Source of the DNA: Equadaptatus sp045642025
GTDB taxonomy: Bacteria > Synergistota > Synergistia > Synergistales > Synergistaceae
NCBI GenBank assembly: GCA_045642025.1
Contig: JAZUIB010000002.1
Span: 1-27,473 of the forward strand
Length of the DNA: 27,473 bases
Reading direction: 5' to 3'
The translations under genes and the position numbers were made by a program. Under the pieces are notes generated by a model. That model searched no databases. It had not been told where the DNA came from and was given only the letters and a program-made list of their open reading frames with translations. Numbering within the stretch: position 1 is the first letter of the stretch; each line of letters opens with the position of its first letter. Shown piece after piece: positions 6,242 to 14,782 of this stretch.

Positions 6242-6853
6242 ATGAATTTAGAGAATACAGGATTCTGGAAACTGCTGCTTAAACTGACACGTTTTGTTAT
6301 CGTTGTCTGCAATATGATGTCAACGCTTACAATTATTGTTGCAGTTTTTATGCGCTACGTACTTGGCAGCAATTTCTACGGATCAGATGAAATTATTCTC
6401 CTGTTTGCGTTTTGGCTGTATTTTATCGGAGCTGCTCACGGCAGTTATGAAAACAGCCATATCAAAGCAGACCTTATGAAGATGTATATCAAAAATATGA
6501 GAGTAAAGGATGCTATAGGACTTCTTGCTGAGTTTGCGACGCTTGCCGTTAATACAGTTGTGCTTGTTTGGGCAGCGCAGATGCTTATCTTCTCGCTTGA
6601 AAAAAATCCGCTTACAACATCTTTGAAAATACCTATTTCTATTTCACACAGCGCAATATTCCTTGGCATGCTGCTGATGGAATTCTATCACGCCTACTAT
6701 TTTTTCAGAAACACACGAACGTATTTTGGCAAGGGTTATTATACTGAACCCCAAGAAGACGATTATGTTTCTGAAGAGCTTAAAGCTAAATATCCTGAAA
6801 TTACGGCTCCCACCAAAGCGGAGCTTGCAGCACTGAAAGGAGGAAATGACTGA
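6242..6853 (+). CDS. TRAP transporter small membrane subunit, DctQ family (203 aa)
   Basis: A four-helix integral membrane protein, with hydrophobic segments near residues 15-40, 50-70, 85-115 and 130-155, and family-typical FMRYVLGSNFYGSDEI and HIKADLM. A hydrophilic C-terminal extension of about 40 residues follows. I chose the ATG at 6242: AAAGAGGTG sits 9 nt upstream, the same arrangement as for the binding-protein gene. The ATG at 6221 would place the ribosome site inside the gene. The stop codon overlaps the start of the large subunit gene (ATGA-type overlap), which implies coupled translation. Confidence 0.88.
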   Translation: MNLENTGFWKLLLKLTRFVIVVCNMMSTLTIIVAVFMRYVLGSNFYGSDEIILLFAFWLYFIGAAHGSYENSHIKADLMKMYIKNMRVKDAIGLLAEFATLAVNTVVLVWAAQMLIFSLEKNPLTTSLKIPISISHSAIFLGMLLMEFYHAYYFFRNTRTYFGKGYYTEPQEDDYVSEELKAKYPEITAPTKAELAALKGGND

Positions 6854-8163
6854 TGACTGAGGTACTTATAGGAATTGTTGTACTTATAGTCTGCCTTGTC
6901 ATAGGTATGCCAATACCTTTCTCTTTTGGTGCAACTGTTATTTGGCTTGCGTTTTCTCTCGAATATCAAACCGACTTTCTGCTTAATGCGGCCTACGGTC
7001 AGATTAACTCTGTCGTGCTTCTTGCCATGCCGCTGTTTATTCTTGCCGGCGGTATTATGGAAAAGAGTAAAATCGGAGAAGCCCTTATCGGTGTCGTCGA
7101 ATCGTTCACAGGCCGTATCAGAAGCGGACTTGGCGCAGTTTCTGTAGTTACAAGCGCAATTTTCGGTTCAATTTCAGGCTCAGCCTCTGCAACGCTTTCC
7201 TGCATAGGTGCCATGATGCAGCCAAGACTTCTTTCCGCCGGTTATGAAAGAGGCTACGTTGCTTCACTGCTTGCGGCAGCCTGCCCGCTCGGGCTTCTTA
7301 TCCCGCCGAGTTCAGCGCAGATTCTTTATGCATGGTCAAGCAACACCTCTGTTCTTGCATGCTTCCTTGCAACAGTAGGTCCCGGCATTCTTCTTGTTAT
7401 ACTGCTTTGCGCCTGCAATGCGGTTATGACAAGGCACATGGATATTAAGGTCAGAGAAGAACAGACAATGTCTGAATGGTTTATCAGTACGAGAAAGAAC
7501 TTCAAAATCGGTTTTCCGTCACTGCTTATGCCTGTTATTATCCTCGGAGGTATATACGGTGGTATAATGACTCCGACAGAGGCAGCTGCAGTCAGCGTTC
7601 TTTACGCTATCCCTGTAGGTCTTTTCATTTACAAAGGAATGGATTTCAAGGGGCTGAAAGATGCTATTATAGAAACTGGTACCACCACTGGTGTCGTTAT
7701 GGTTATGTTCTTCATGGTCATGATGATGAGCCGCCTTATGGTTATGGAAGATGTCCCGCAGCAGATTGCTGACTGGCTGCTTTCTATAACCGACAACAAA
7801 TATATTATCCTTATACTTGTTAACGTATTTATGGTTATCATAGGCATGCTTATGGACGACGTCAGCGGAATTCTTCTCTGCACGCCGATTCTGCTTCCGA
7901 TAGTTACATCGCTTGGTGTCCATCCGGTTCACTTTGCCGCAATACTCGGTGTAAACCTCGGACTTGGCAACCTCACGCCTCCTACGGCTCCTATGCTTTA
8001 CCTCAGCGGACGTATCTGCAATGCGAAAATCAACACAATGCTCAAACCGATTCTTATTCTTCTGGTTTTCGCATATTTGCCGGTTCTTCTGCTCACAACG
8101 TTTGTGCCTGCGCTGTCGCTTACTCTGCCGAAACTTGTCCTGCCAAAAGTTTTCGGTTTGTAA
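6853..8163 (+). CDS. TRAP transporter large membrane subunit, DctM family (436 aa)
   Basis: This is the ion-coupled permease of the TRAP system, highly hydrophobic throughout with a dozen or so membrane segments. Family motifs are visible: MPLFILAGGIMEKS, the GSISGSASATLSCIGA stretch, CPLGLLIPPSS, GGIMTPTEAAAVS, GMLMDDVSGILL and NLGLGNLTPPTAP. Length is normal (about 430). It begins in a one-base overlap with the small-subunit stop, with AAAGGAGG 9 nt upstream. Together with the two preceding genes it forms a complete transporter. Confidence 0.93.
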   Translation: MTEVLIGIVVLIVCLVIGMPIPFSFGATVIWLAFSLEYQTDFLLNAAYGQINSVVLLAMPLFILAGGIMEKSKIGEALIGVVESFTGRIRSGLGAVSVVTSAIFGSISGSASATLSCIGAMMQPRLLSAGYERGYVASLLAAACPLGLLIPPSSAQILYAWSSNTSVLACFLATVGPGILLVILLCACNAVMTRHMDIKVREEQTMSEWFISTRKNFKIGFPSLLMPVIILGGIYGGIMTPTEAAAVSVLYAIPVGLFIYKGMDFKGLKDAIIETGTTTGVVMVMFFMVMMMSRLMVMEDVPQQIADWLLSITDNKYIILILVNVFMVIIGMLMDDVSGILLCTPILLPIVTSLGVHPVHFAAILGVNLGLGNLTPPTAPMLYLSGRICNAKINTMLKPILILLVFAYLPVLLLTTFVPALSLTLPKLVLPKVFGL

Positions 8164-8241
8164 GAACAGCTGAACAGTTATAAGTACCAGGCAACAATCA
8201 ACATAACAAGTACAACGAAATCAGAAAGGGGAAAACAACCA

Positions 8242-9669
8242 ATGAAAAAATCAGTAAGAATTTTTGCATTCGCCATGATTTTTGCCATGATTTTCTCGTC
8301 AGTTGCATTTGCGGCAGGCAAAACAGCATATCTGACAAGCAAAAACTGGGAACCGAACGTCAAAAAAGTCATCAACCAGATGTTCGATATGTACGGTAAA
8401 AACAGCAAGGGTTACGACCCGAACTGCAAACCGTACGCAGTCTTTGACTTCGACAACACGGTTTCAATCAACGACGTCGGTCAGGAAACATATTTCTATA
8501 TGTTCGAACGCCTTCGTTTCGCTGCCAAACCGGAGCGTATGTACACGCTTCTCACAACAGGTATTCCTGATGTCAACATGGACCTCGGCGAAAAATGGGG
8601 TCATCTGACGGTTGCCAAAGTTGCAAGAGACGCCGCAAAAGCCTACAAGAAACTCTATGATAAAGGCTACGTCGCGCCGGACAACTCAAAAGAAAGCAAA
8701 ATGAAAGAATGGATCGACTCAGACGACTGGAAAGAATTCGCAACAAAAGTCTGGTGGCTCCATGACGCAATCGTAAGCAGCTACTCAACAGCAATCGGCT
8801 ATCCGTGGACGAGCTACCTCTTCGAAGGTATGACACGCGCACAGGTTCAGCAGCTTGCCCTTGAATCACACAGACTGTCACACGAAAGACAGCTCAAAGA
8901 CCCGACACAGTGGAAGAAGATTAAATGGCAGAGCCCGGATTCAAAGAAATATCCGTCAGAAGCCGGACAGCTTACAATTAAACACAACAACTCAGTAACA
9001 GTCACGCCTGAAATGCAGGAACTCCTCGTCTGCCTCGAAGAAAACGGTATCGACGTTTGGTTCTGCTCAGCTTCATATCTTGACGTTATCTGCGCGACAG
9101 TTCCCGCATGGAACCTCAAAGGCGTAGACGGCATCACGGCTATGACCAACAAAGAAAAAGGCGGCGTTCTCACGAACGAATACGACTATGATCTCCACCC
9201 GCAGACAGAAGGCCCGGGTAAAGTCGCAACAGTCGACAAAATTATCCGCCCGCTGTACAAAGGCAGAGGTCCTATATTCGGCGCCGGCGACTCACAGGGC
9301 GACTTCAACTTCCAGACGGAATACAAAGACACAGCAGTCGTTCTCGTAGTCAACAGAGTCCGCAAAGACGACGAAGGTCTTCTCGCATCAGTCGCTATGT
9401 ACCAGAACAAGAAAGGTATCGACCTTCCTGCAGCCAAAAAACAGGGTGACATCCGCGTAGTGCTTCAGGGCCGCAACGAAAACGGCGGCTGGTTCTGGCC
9501 GACAACAGCAACAATGTCTGTTGGCAAAACAGAGCCTGCAACCCTTACAAGCAAAGCACAGGGCTGGCTTGAAACAATGGAAAAAGGCACGTCAGTTAAA
9601 GATATGATCAACAACTGCGTAGCACTTACCGGTGCACAGAAGAAATACGACGGTTACAAAACGAAATAA
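8242..9669 (+). CDS. Exported HAD-superfamily phosphatase (475 aa)
   Basis: Residues 1-25 are a signal peptide ending AFA-A. The HAD catalytic set is complete: motif I DFDNT (Asp69 nucleophile, Asp71), motif II SAS (276-278), a motif III lysine near Lys327 or Lys333, and motif IV GDSQGD (Asp350, Asp354). The large insertion between motifs I and II (about 200 residues) is a cap domain. Layout and export are reminiscent of periplasmic phosphorylcholine phosphatase-type HAD enzymes, but the substrate is not readable. It lies 78 bp after the TRAP genes with no terminator between, so it is probably co-transcribed. It may dephosphorylate a compound in the periplasm before uptake; that link is inference. 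Confidence 0.85.
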   Translation: MKKSVRIFAFAMIFAMIFSSVAFAAGKTAYLTSKNWEPNVKKVINQMFDMYGKNSKGYDPNCKPYAVFDFDNTVSINDVGQETYFYMFERLRFAAKPERMYTLLTTGIPDVNMDLGEKWGHLTVAKVARDAAKAYKKLYDKGYVAPDNSKESKMKEWIDSDDWKEFATKVWWLHDAIVSSYSTAIGYPWTSYLFEGMTRAQVQQLALESHRLSHERQLKDPTQWKKIKWQSPDSKKYPSEAGQLTIKHNNSVTVTPEMQELLVCLEENGIDVWFCSASYLDVICATVPAWNLKGVDGITAMTNKEKGGVLTNEYDYDLHPQTEGPGKVATVDKIIRPLYKGRGPIFGAGDSQGDFNFQTEYKDTAVVLVVNRVRKDDEGLLASVAMYQNKKGIDLPAAKKQGDIRVVLQGRNENGGWFWPTTATMSVGKTEPATLTSKAQGWLETMEKGTSVKDMINNCVALTGAQKKYDGYKTK

Positions 9670-9682
9670 CACAAACGTTTAT

Positions 9683-9717
9683 AAAAAGGAGCAGACCTTA
9701 CGGTCTGCTCCTTTTTT
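9683..9717. terminator. Strong bidirectional terminator between convergent genes
   Basis: A 15-bp stem AAAAAGGAGCAGACC / GGTCTGCTCCTTTTT (9683-9697 with 9702-9716) has a TTAC loop and T-tracts on both strands. It ends the TRAP/phosphatase unit on the plus strand and can serve the gene at 9785-11044 on the minus strand. Confidence 0.92.
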
Positions 9718-9784
9718 AATTTTGATTCTGAATCTTTAACGGAGATCTCAGCCTGTGGAGGATTTTTATTATCATGTAATGATA

Positions 9785-11044
9785 TTATTTCATACGGATA
9801 CGTGCCGCGTTTGCGTGAGCTGTAAGCCCTTCATTTTCAGCCATTATAACTGCTGCTTTTCCGATTTTTACGACACCTTCAGGTGATATGTTCTGGAAGG
9901 TACATATTTTGAGGAAGTTAAAGACGGAAACTCCACCTGTGTATCGTGCGGCGCCCATAGTAGGAAGCGTGTGATTTGTACCTGCATCATAGTCGCCAAA
10001 AACTTCTGCGGAGCCCTGTCCAAGGAAAAGTGAGCCGAAGTTGCGGAGTTTGTATTTGAGTGCCTTAGGGTCTTTTATGTCAACTTCAAGATGCTCTGGG
10101 GCAATCTCATTTGCTATTTCACAAGCTTCGCTGAGATTTTTCGCAAGGATAATACGTCCGTTGTTTTCCCATGATATACTTGCAATATCTGCTGTATCAA
10201 GCATTTTAAGCTGTGCTTTAATTTCTTTTTCAACTGCTTTTGCAAGTGCCGCAGAGGTAGTTACGAGTATGCCTGAGGCATCTTTGTCATGTTCTGACTG
10301 TGCAAGAAGGTCAGCTGCAATTATTGCCGGATTTGCGTTTTCGTCAGCTATTACCAGAACTTCACTGGGCCCTGCAATAAAATCTATTCCAACTTTTCCA
10401 AACACTTGACGTTTTGCCTCCGTTACATATTTATTGCCTGGACCTACTATCATTGTTACCGGTTTGATGGATTGTGTGCCGTAGGCGATTGCAGCTATTG
10501 CCTGGGCTCCTCCAGTTGCATAGACTTCATTAACACCGGCGATTTTAAGCGCTGCCAGTGTAACGGGATGAGGCAGTTTGTTTCCGTTCATGGGAGGAAC
10601 ACAAGCGCATATACGTGTTACACCTGCGACTTTTGCAGGTATTGCAAGCATAAGCGCTGTTGAAAAGAGAGGATGGTTTCCTCCCGGAACATAGCAGCAT
10701 ACGGAATCTACGGGTATTACACTGTGCCCGAGTGATACACCTTTCATTACATCAGTTCTGAGCGGTTTGATGCAGGCAAGCTGCTTTTTTGCGAATTTCT
10801 CGATGTTCTTTGCTGACAGTTTTATGGCTTTTAGCAGTTCCTGGGACACTGACTTTAATGCTTTGTCGAGTTCCTTGTCAGGTACAATGAAGTTCTTTGC
10901 TGGAAGTCCGCCGAATTTTTTATTGTAGAAGGATACTCCTGCATCGCCTTCCTTTCTGACTTTTGCGATTATTTCTGCGACTGTCGCGTATACAGCGGCA
11001 TCATCTTTTGCTGTTCTTGGTATGAATTTTTTGAGTTCTTTCAT
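9785..11044 (-). CDS. Histidinol-dehydrogenase-family NAD-dependent dehydrogenase (419 aa)
   Basis: The full HisD fold and active site are present: CYVPGGNHPLFSTALM, ATGGAQAIAAIAYGT, VGPGNKYVTEAKR and DFIAGPSEVLVIAD. Zinc and catalytic residues appear in LLAQSEHD (Gln, His), APEHLEV (Glu, His), FGDYDAGTNHTLPT (Asp) and LTAHANAA (His). No other histidine gene is nearby. The segment RYTGGVSVFNFLKICTFQ differs from the classical biosynthetic form, and I associate the RYTGG wording with catabolic HisD-like enzymes such as sulfopropanediol dehydrogenase. A catabolic alcohol-to-acid oxidation is therefore as likely as histidine synthesis. It lies 50 bp downstream of the RNase H gene and is convergent with the phosphatase gene. 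The ATG follows GAAAGGG. Confidence 0.87.
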   Translation of the reverse strand: MKELKKFIPRTAKDDAAVYATVAEIIAKVRKEGDAGVSFYNKKFGGLPAKNFIVPDKELDKALKSVSQELLKAIKLSAKNIEKFAKKQLACIKPLRTDVMKGVSLGHSVIPVDSVCCYVPGGNHPLFSTALMLAIPAKVAGVTRICACVPPMNGNKLPHPVTLAALKIAGVNEVYATGGAQAIAAIAYGTQSIKPVTMIVGPGNKYVTEAKRQVFGKVGIDFIAGPSEVLVIADENANPAIIAADLLAQSEHDKDASGILVTTSAALAKAVEKEIKAQLKMLDTADIASISWENNGRIILAKNLSEACEIANEIAPEHLEVDIKDPKALKYKLRNFGSLFLGQGSAEVFGDYDAGTNHTLPTMGAARYTGGVSVFNFLKICTFQNISPEGVVKIGKAAVIMAENEGLTAHANAARIRMK

Positions 11045-11094
11045 TTATTTATCCCTTTCTTTGATAAATTACCAATAAAAAATGTTTATAGTTA

Positions 11095-11487
11095 TTAACC
11101 TTTCTTGTTTATTGCTTCGTTGGAAAGCGCATCAGCAAGTTTGTTCTGCTCACGTGGGATCCAAGTAAAGGTAACTTTCATACCATCAGCAAGTTCCCAA
11201 ACTTTGGTTGCCAGGGCATAAAGATGCGGTTTTGTTATCTTCCACTGATGTGTTACCTGTGATACAACAAGTTTGCTGTCACCGTATATATCAAGCACCG
11301 GCAGACTGCGTGCGCGCGCTTCGGTGAGCAGATTAATCAGCGCTGTGTATTCAGCTTCATTGTTGGTTTTTGCGCCCAGATAATCGGCTTTTGTCCAGAT
11401 AACCGTGCCCTCGTCATCAAGCAGAAGGCTGCCTGCGCCTGCATCTCCCGTGTTTGTGCGGGAAGCTCCGTCAAAATAACCTTTCAT
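11095..11487 (-). CDS. Ribonuclease HI-like protein (130 aa)
   Basis: A compact RNase H fold with the four acidic metal ligands in place: Asp6 (YFDGASRTN), Glu46 (TNNEAEYTAL), Asp70 (YGDSKLVVSQ) and Asp119 (QNKLADALSN). It lacks the basic protrusion of the E. coli enzyme, like the shorter RnhA homologues of Firmicutes and archaea, and would cleave the RNA strand of RNA-DNA hybrids. It is the first gene of a probable two-gene minus-strand unit with the HisD-like gene. It is divergent from the copper ATPase gene. The ribosome site (AGGCGGT, 5 nt from ATG) is weaker than most in this window. Confidence 0.88.
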   Translation of the reverse strand: MKGYFDGASRTNTGDAGAGSLLLDDEGTVIWTKADYLGAKTNNEAEYTALINLLTEARARSLPVLDIYGDSKLVVSQVTHQWKITKPHLYALATKVWELADGMKVTFTWIPREQNKLADALSNEAINKKG

Positions 11488-11503
11488 TTTTTACCGCCTA
11501 TCC

Positions 11504-11523
11504 GCTGCGTAACAATACGCAGC
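11504..11523 (-). promoter_or_regulatory. Perfect hairpin in the divergent leader region
   Basis: GCTGCGTA / TACGCAGC (11504-11511 with 11516-11523) with a 4-base loop, 17 bp upstream of the RNase H gene start. It lies between two divergent genes, so it could be an operator or an mRNA leader hairpin. On the minus strand a TATAAT lies upstream at about 11541-11546. Confidence 0.4.
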
Positions 11524-11597
11524 ACAAATTGAATATATGAATTATACTATATTGCAGATGAAATTGACGAGAGTCAGATGTTTACACGGAGGCGGAA

Positions 11598-14006
11598 ATG
11601 ACACAAAAATTTAGTATAACCGGTATGAATTGCGCAGCATGCGCAGCAACTGTAGAAAGAGCCGTCAGTAGTGTTAACGGGGTGACTTTCTGTGCCGTAA
11701 ATCTGCTGACTAATTCCATGCAGACTGAGGGCGGTAATGCGCAGGATATTATTTTAGCCGTAAATAAAGCCGGCTATGGTGCGTCCTTTTATATAAAACC
11801 TGATAAGGATTTTATGCAATTTGAAACGGAACTGCTTAGAAAAAGGCTGTTTGTATCTCTTTGTCTTCTTCTACCGCTGATGTATTTTTCAATGGGGCAC
11901 ATGCTCGGTATAAAACATAATTTTTATTTTTCAGGCATCGTACAGCTTGTACTGACAATATTGATTATGTTTGTCAACAGGGATTTTTTTACAAGCGGTT
12001 TTATAGCACTTTTAAGGTGCACTCCCAATATGGACACTCTTGTGGCTCTTGGTGCTTCAGCGTCTTTTGTTTATTCCTGCGCAGTGCTTTTAAATACTGA
12101 GGGGCATCTGTATTTCGAGTCCGCAGCGATGATTTTAACGCTTATTACAGTTGGTAAAATGCTTGAAGCGCATGCAAAGGGCAGAACAACAGACGCACTT
12201 AAAGGACTTTCAAAACTTGCGCCTGATTTTGCGACTGTTATAAGAGACGGTGAAGAACAGCATATTACAGTTTCAGAAATCAGCGCCGGTGATGAATTTG
12301 TTGTCCGTGCTGGTGAAAAGTTTCCTGCCGATGGTATTATTGTCAGCGGAGATGCCTCTGTTGACGAGTCAGCTTTAAGCGGTGAGAGTATCCCTGTTGA
12401 TAAAACGGTCGGAGACAATGTTTTCACAGCCACAGTCAATTTATCCGGGTTTGTTCGTGCAAGAGCAGTCAGTGTTGGTGAAGACACGGCACTTTCAAAG
12501 ATAATAAAGTTGGTAACTGACGCAGCTTCTCAGAAAGCGCCTGTTGCAAAAACAGCAGACAAGGTTGCCGCTGTTTTTGTGCCGTTTGTAATTTGTATCG
12601 CGTTTTTTACGTTTGTCGGTTGGTTTGCCGCCGGACGTGACATTGCCTTTGCCCTGTCACGTTCGATTTCCGTGCTTGTGGTTTCCTGTCCGTGTGCGCT
12701 GGGACTTGCAACACCTGTTGCTATTATGGTCGGAAGCGGCTTAGGCGCTAAAAACGGGATACTTTTCAAAACAGCAGCAGCTATTGAGCAAACTGGTAAA
12801 ATTACTCTGCTGGCTCTAGATAAAACAGGTACTCTTACTGCCGGAAACATGGAAGTTTCAGATGTTGTTTCATATGACAGTGGTTTTGAAAGCATTGTAT
12901 ATGCGCTTGAGAACAGAAGTACACATCCGGTAGCAAAAGCGATTTCCGCTTTTATGAAAAATAAGGGTGTTGGAGAAATTTACGCTGAAAATTATAAGGA
13001 GATAGCTGGACACGGAGTTTCGGCTGTTATCTGTGGCAGAAAAGTTTGTGCAGGGAAACCTGCGTATATTGGTTCTGTAAGTGTAATTTCGCCAGAAGCC
13101 GAAAGAGATATACTGAGATTTGAAAATGAAGGCAAGACTGTAATTGCAGTTGCCAGTACTGAAAAGCTACTCGGTGTTATTGCTCTTTCCGATACTCTAA
13201 AGGCTGATGTAGCACAGACAATTTGTGAAATAAGACAACTTGGCATACATTCTGTGCTGCTGTCGGGCGATAACGCGCGTTCGGTTAAAGCCACCGCACT
13301 GAAAGCAGGAATTGAAGAATTTTATGCAGAACTTCTGCCGCAGGAGAAGGAACTTCTTCTCCGCAGATTTTCGTCGAAAGGTTTTACAGGTATGGTCGGA
13401 GACGGGATAAATGACGCACCGTCTTTGAAGGCGGCAGATGTCGGTTTTGCGATGGGCAGAGGTACAGATATTGCCGCAGACTCTGCTGAAGTTGTGCTTA
13501 TGAATGACAGTCTGCATGCACTGACGGGAGCAATTCGCCTCAGCCGTGCCGTACTCCGGAATATAAAACAGAATTTATTCTGGGCCTTTTTCTACAATGT
13601 GCTGGGTATTCCTATGGCGGCAGGGATTTTTTCGCCGTTCGGACTTCAGCTCAGTCCGTCTGTATGCGCTGCTGCAATGTCGCTGTCAAGTTTTTGTGTG
13701 GTTAGCAATGCCCTGAGGCTAAACTTTGTACAAATATACGGCTCAAAATCGGTTATAATAGCAGACAGTAATTATACTGAAACGGAGAAGAATAGCATGA
13801 CAAAGACAATTTATGCAGAAGGAATTATGTGTCCGCATTGTGAAGCAAGAATAAAACAGGCTCTTGAACAGCTCGATGGAGTTGAAAGCGCAGTTGTTTC
13901 GCACGAAAAGGGCACAGCTGAAGTGAAACTTTCAAAGGAAGTTGAGAACGAAAAATTTGAAGCTCTTATAAACGAACTTGGTTACAAATTTGTTTCGATT
14001 GACTGA
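11598..14006 (+). CDS. copA: Copper-exporting P1B-type ATPase with fused C-terminal CopZ-like domain (802 aa)
   Basis: Residues 1-65 are an N-terminal heavy-metal domain with GMNCAAC (Cys12, Cys15). Membrane helices follow, with the CPC ion motif at 364-366 (VVSCPCALG), the DKTGTLT phosphorylation site at Asp408, and the hinge GDGINDAP at 601-608. The pump proper ends with the usual MSLSSFCVVSNALRLN near residue 712. A ~20-residue linker then leads into a second heavy-metal domain (residues 734-802) with CPHC (Cys745, Cys748). Classical CopA proteins end at the last helix, so this tail looks like a copper chaperone gene joined in frame. The N-terminal motif marks it as Cu(I)-specific. AGGAGG-like ACGGAGGCGG precedes the ATG, and the stop overlaps the next gene. 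Confidence 0.93.
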   Translation: MTQKFSITGMNCAACAATVERAVSSVNGVTFCAVNLLTNSMQTEGGNAQDIILAVNKAGYGASFYIKPDKDFMQFETELLRKRLFVSLCLLLPLMYFSMGHMLGIKHNFYFSGIVQLVLTILIMFVNRDFFTSGFIALLRCTPNMDTLVALGASASFVYSCAVLLNTEGHLYFESAAMILTLITVGKMLEAHAKGRTTDALKGLSKLAPDFATVIRDGEEQHITVSEISAGDEFVVRAGEKFPADGIIVSGDASVDESALSGESIPVDKTVGDNVFTATVNLSGFVRARAVSVGEDTALSKIIKLVTDAASQKAPVAKTADKVAAVFVPFVICIAFFTFVGWFAAGRDIAFALSRSISVLVVSCPCALGLATPVAIMVGSGLGAKNGILFKTAAAIEQTGKITLLALDKTGTLTAGNMEVSDVVSYDSGFESIVYALENRSTHPVAKAISAFMKNKGVGEIYAENYKEIAGHGVSAVICGRKVCAGKPAYIGSVSVISPEAERDILRFENEGKTVIAVASTEKLLGVIALSDTLKADVAQTICEIRQLGIHSVLLSGDNARSVKATALKAGIEEFYAELLPQEKELLLRRFSSKGFTGMVGDGINDAPSLKAADVGFAMGRGTDIAADSAEVVLMNDSLHALTGAIRLSRAVLRNIKQNLFWAFFYNVLGIPMAAGIFSPFGLQLSPSVCAAAMSLSSFCVVSNALRLNFVQIYGSKSVIIADSNYTETEKNSMTKTIYAEGIMCPHCEARIKQALEQLDGVESAVVSHEKGTAEVKLSKEVENEKFEALINELGYKFVSID
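13797..14006 (+). CDS. copZ: Possible internally initiated CopZ-like copper chaperone (69 aa)
   Basis: Inside the copper ATPase frame, codon 734 is an ATG preceded by GGAG (13784-13787) at a 9-nt spacing. From here the frame encodes a complete 69-residue heavy-metal-associated domain with GIMCPHC and a typical end (INELGYKF). The spacing and size match a free-standing copZ gene that lost the stop codon of the gene in front of it. A TATAAT at 13754-13759 could even give a separate transcript. Whether the free chaperone is made is unproven; the alternative is a simple fusion with a C-terminal metal-binding domain. Confidence 0.5.
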   Translation: MTKTIYAEGIMCPHCEARIKQALEQLDGVESAVVSHEKGTAEVKLSKEVENEKFEALINELGYKFVSID

Positions 14007-14773
14007 TGAATATGTTTAAAGAAACAGAAATTATTATGCTTGAAGGCAGTTACGGTGACAAGCAACTGCGTATTGAAAAAGCTGTACCGCACAAGGTGAA
14101 CGGCATAAATGTTGTTATGCTGCACGGTGTTTTCAGTACTGCAGTTCTGAGTAAGACAAACAAATTCAGTATACTGGCTTCCGAAATGTGCAGACGCGGT
14201 TTTACCTGCTGGCTTGTGGAGACAACAAGAAACATTCACAATCGCGATGATTATGCCGACAATCAGGAAGAGTGGGTGAAACTTGCTTTTTCGGGAAAAA
14301 CGTATGCGCAGGAATTTGCAGATGTAAAGCAGGCTGTGTGCGAGGTTATGCATCGTACAAAGGGTGAACTGCTGTGGCTCTGGGGTTTTTCACTCGGAGG
14401 GATTTCAGCATGCCTTTGTGCCGCGGAACCTAACATAAAGGCAGAACGGATTATTGTATCCGGAAGCGGTGCATATGCCAAGAAAAAGGCCGAATATATG
14501 TTCGGACTGCCTATTATGAATACACTGATGTCTGACATAAGTTTTGATACTATAAAATATGCTGAAACAGGGAGTTTTATATCATTCCGCGGACAGAAAG
14601 ATGAAATTTTCTCGAGACGTGCCTGTGAAAAACTTTATCATACCGTAAAAACCCCTAGAGGGAGGAAAATGTTTTATCAGTTTGCGGGGGCTGACCATTC
14701 GATCCGCTGTGTCAATGGTGTAATTGAAAACAGACTTATGAAAGAAATGGCTCAAATCGTAGCAGAGTTTTAG
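14006..14773 (+). CDS. Alpha/beta-hydrolase-fold protein (255 aa)
   Basis: The nucleophile elbow GFSLGG places the catalytic Ser at 129. Asp199 (GQKDEI) and His231 (GADHSI) complete a plausible triad, and HGVFST at 40-45 fits the oxyanion-hole loop. There is no signal peptide, so it is cytoplasmic. Its start codon overlaps the ATPase stop, so it is translationally coupled to the copper genes. No link to copper is known to me, and the substrate cannot be named. The alternative start at codon 3 (MFKETE) cannot be excluded. Confidence 0.8.
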   Translation: MNMFKETEIIMLEGSYGDKQLRIEKAVPHKVNGINVVMLHGVFSTAVLSKTNKFSILASEMCRRGFTCWLVETTRNIHNRDDYADNQEEWVKLAFSGKTYAQEFADVKQAVCEVMHRTKGELLWLWGFSLGGISACLCAAEPNIKAERIIVSGSGAYAKKKAEYMFGLPIMNTLMSDISFDTIKYAETGSFISFRGQKDEIFSRRACEKLYHTVKTPRGRKMFYQFAGADHSIRCVNGVIENRLMKEMAQIVAEF

Positions 14774-14782
14774 CGTGGCAAT

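Noticed and set aside
8573..9452. Several minus-strand open frames inside the HAD phosphatase gene
   Set aside because: They mirror the strongly biased codons of the phosphatase gene and lack start signals.
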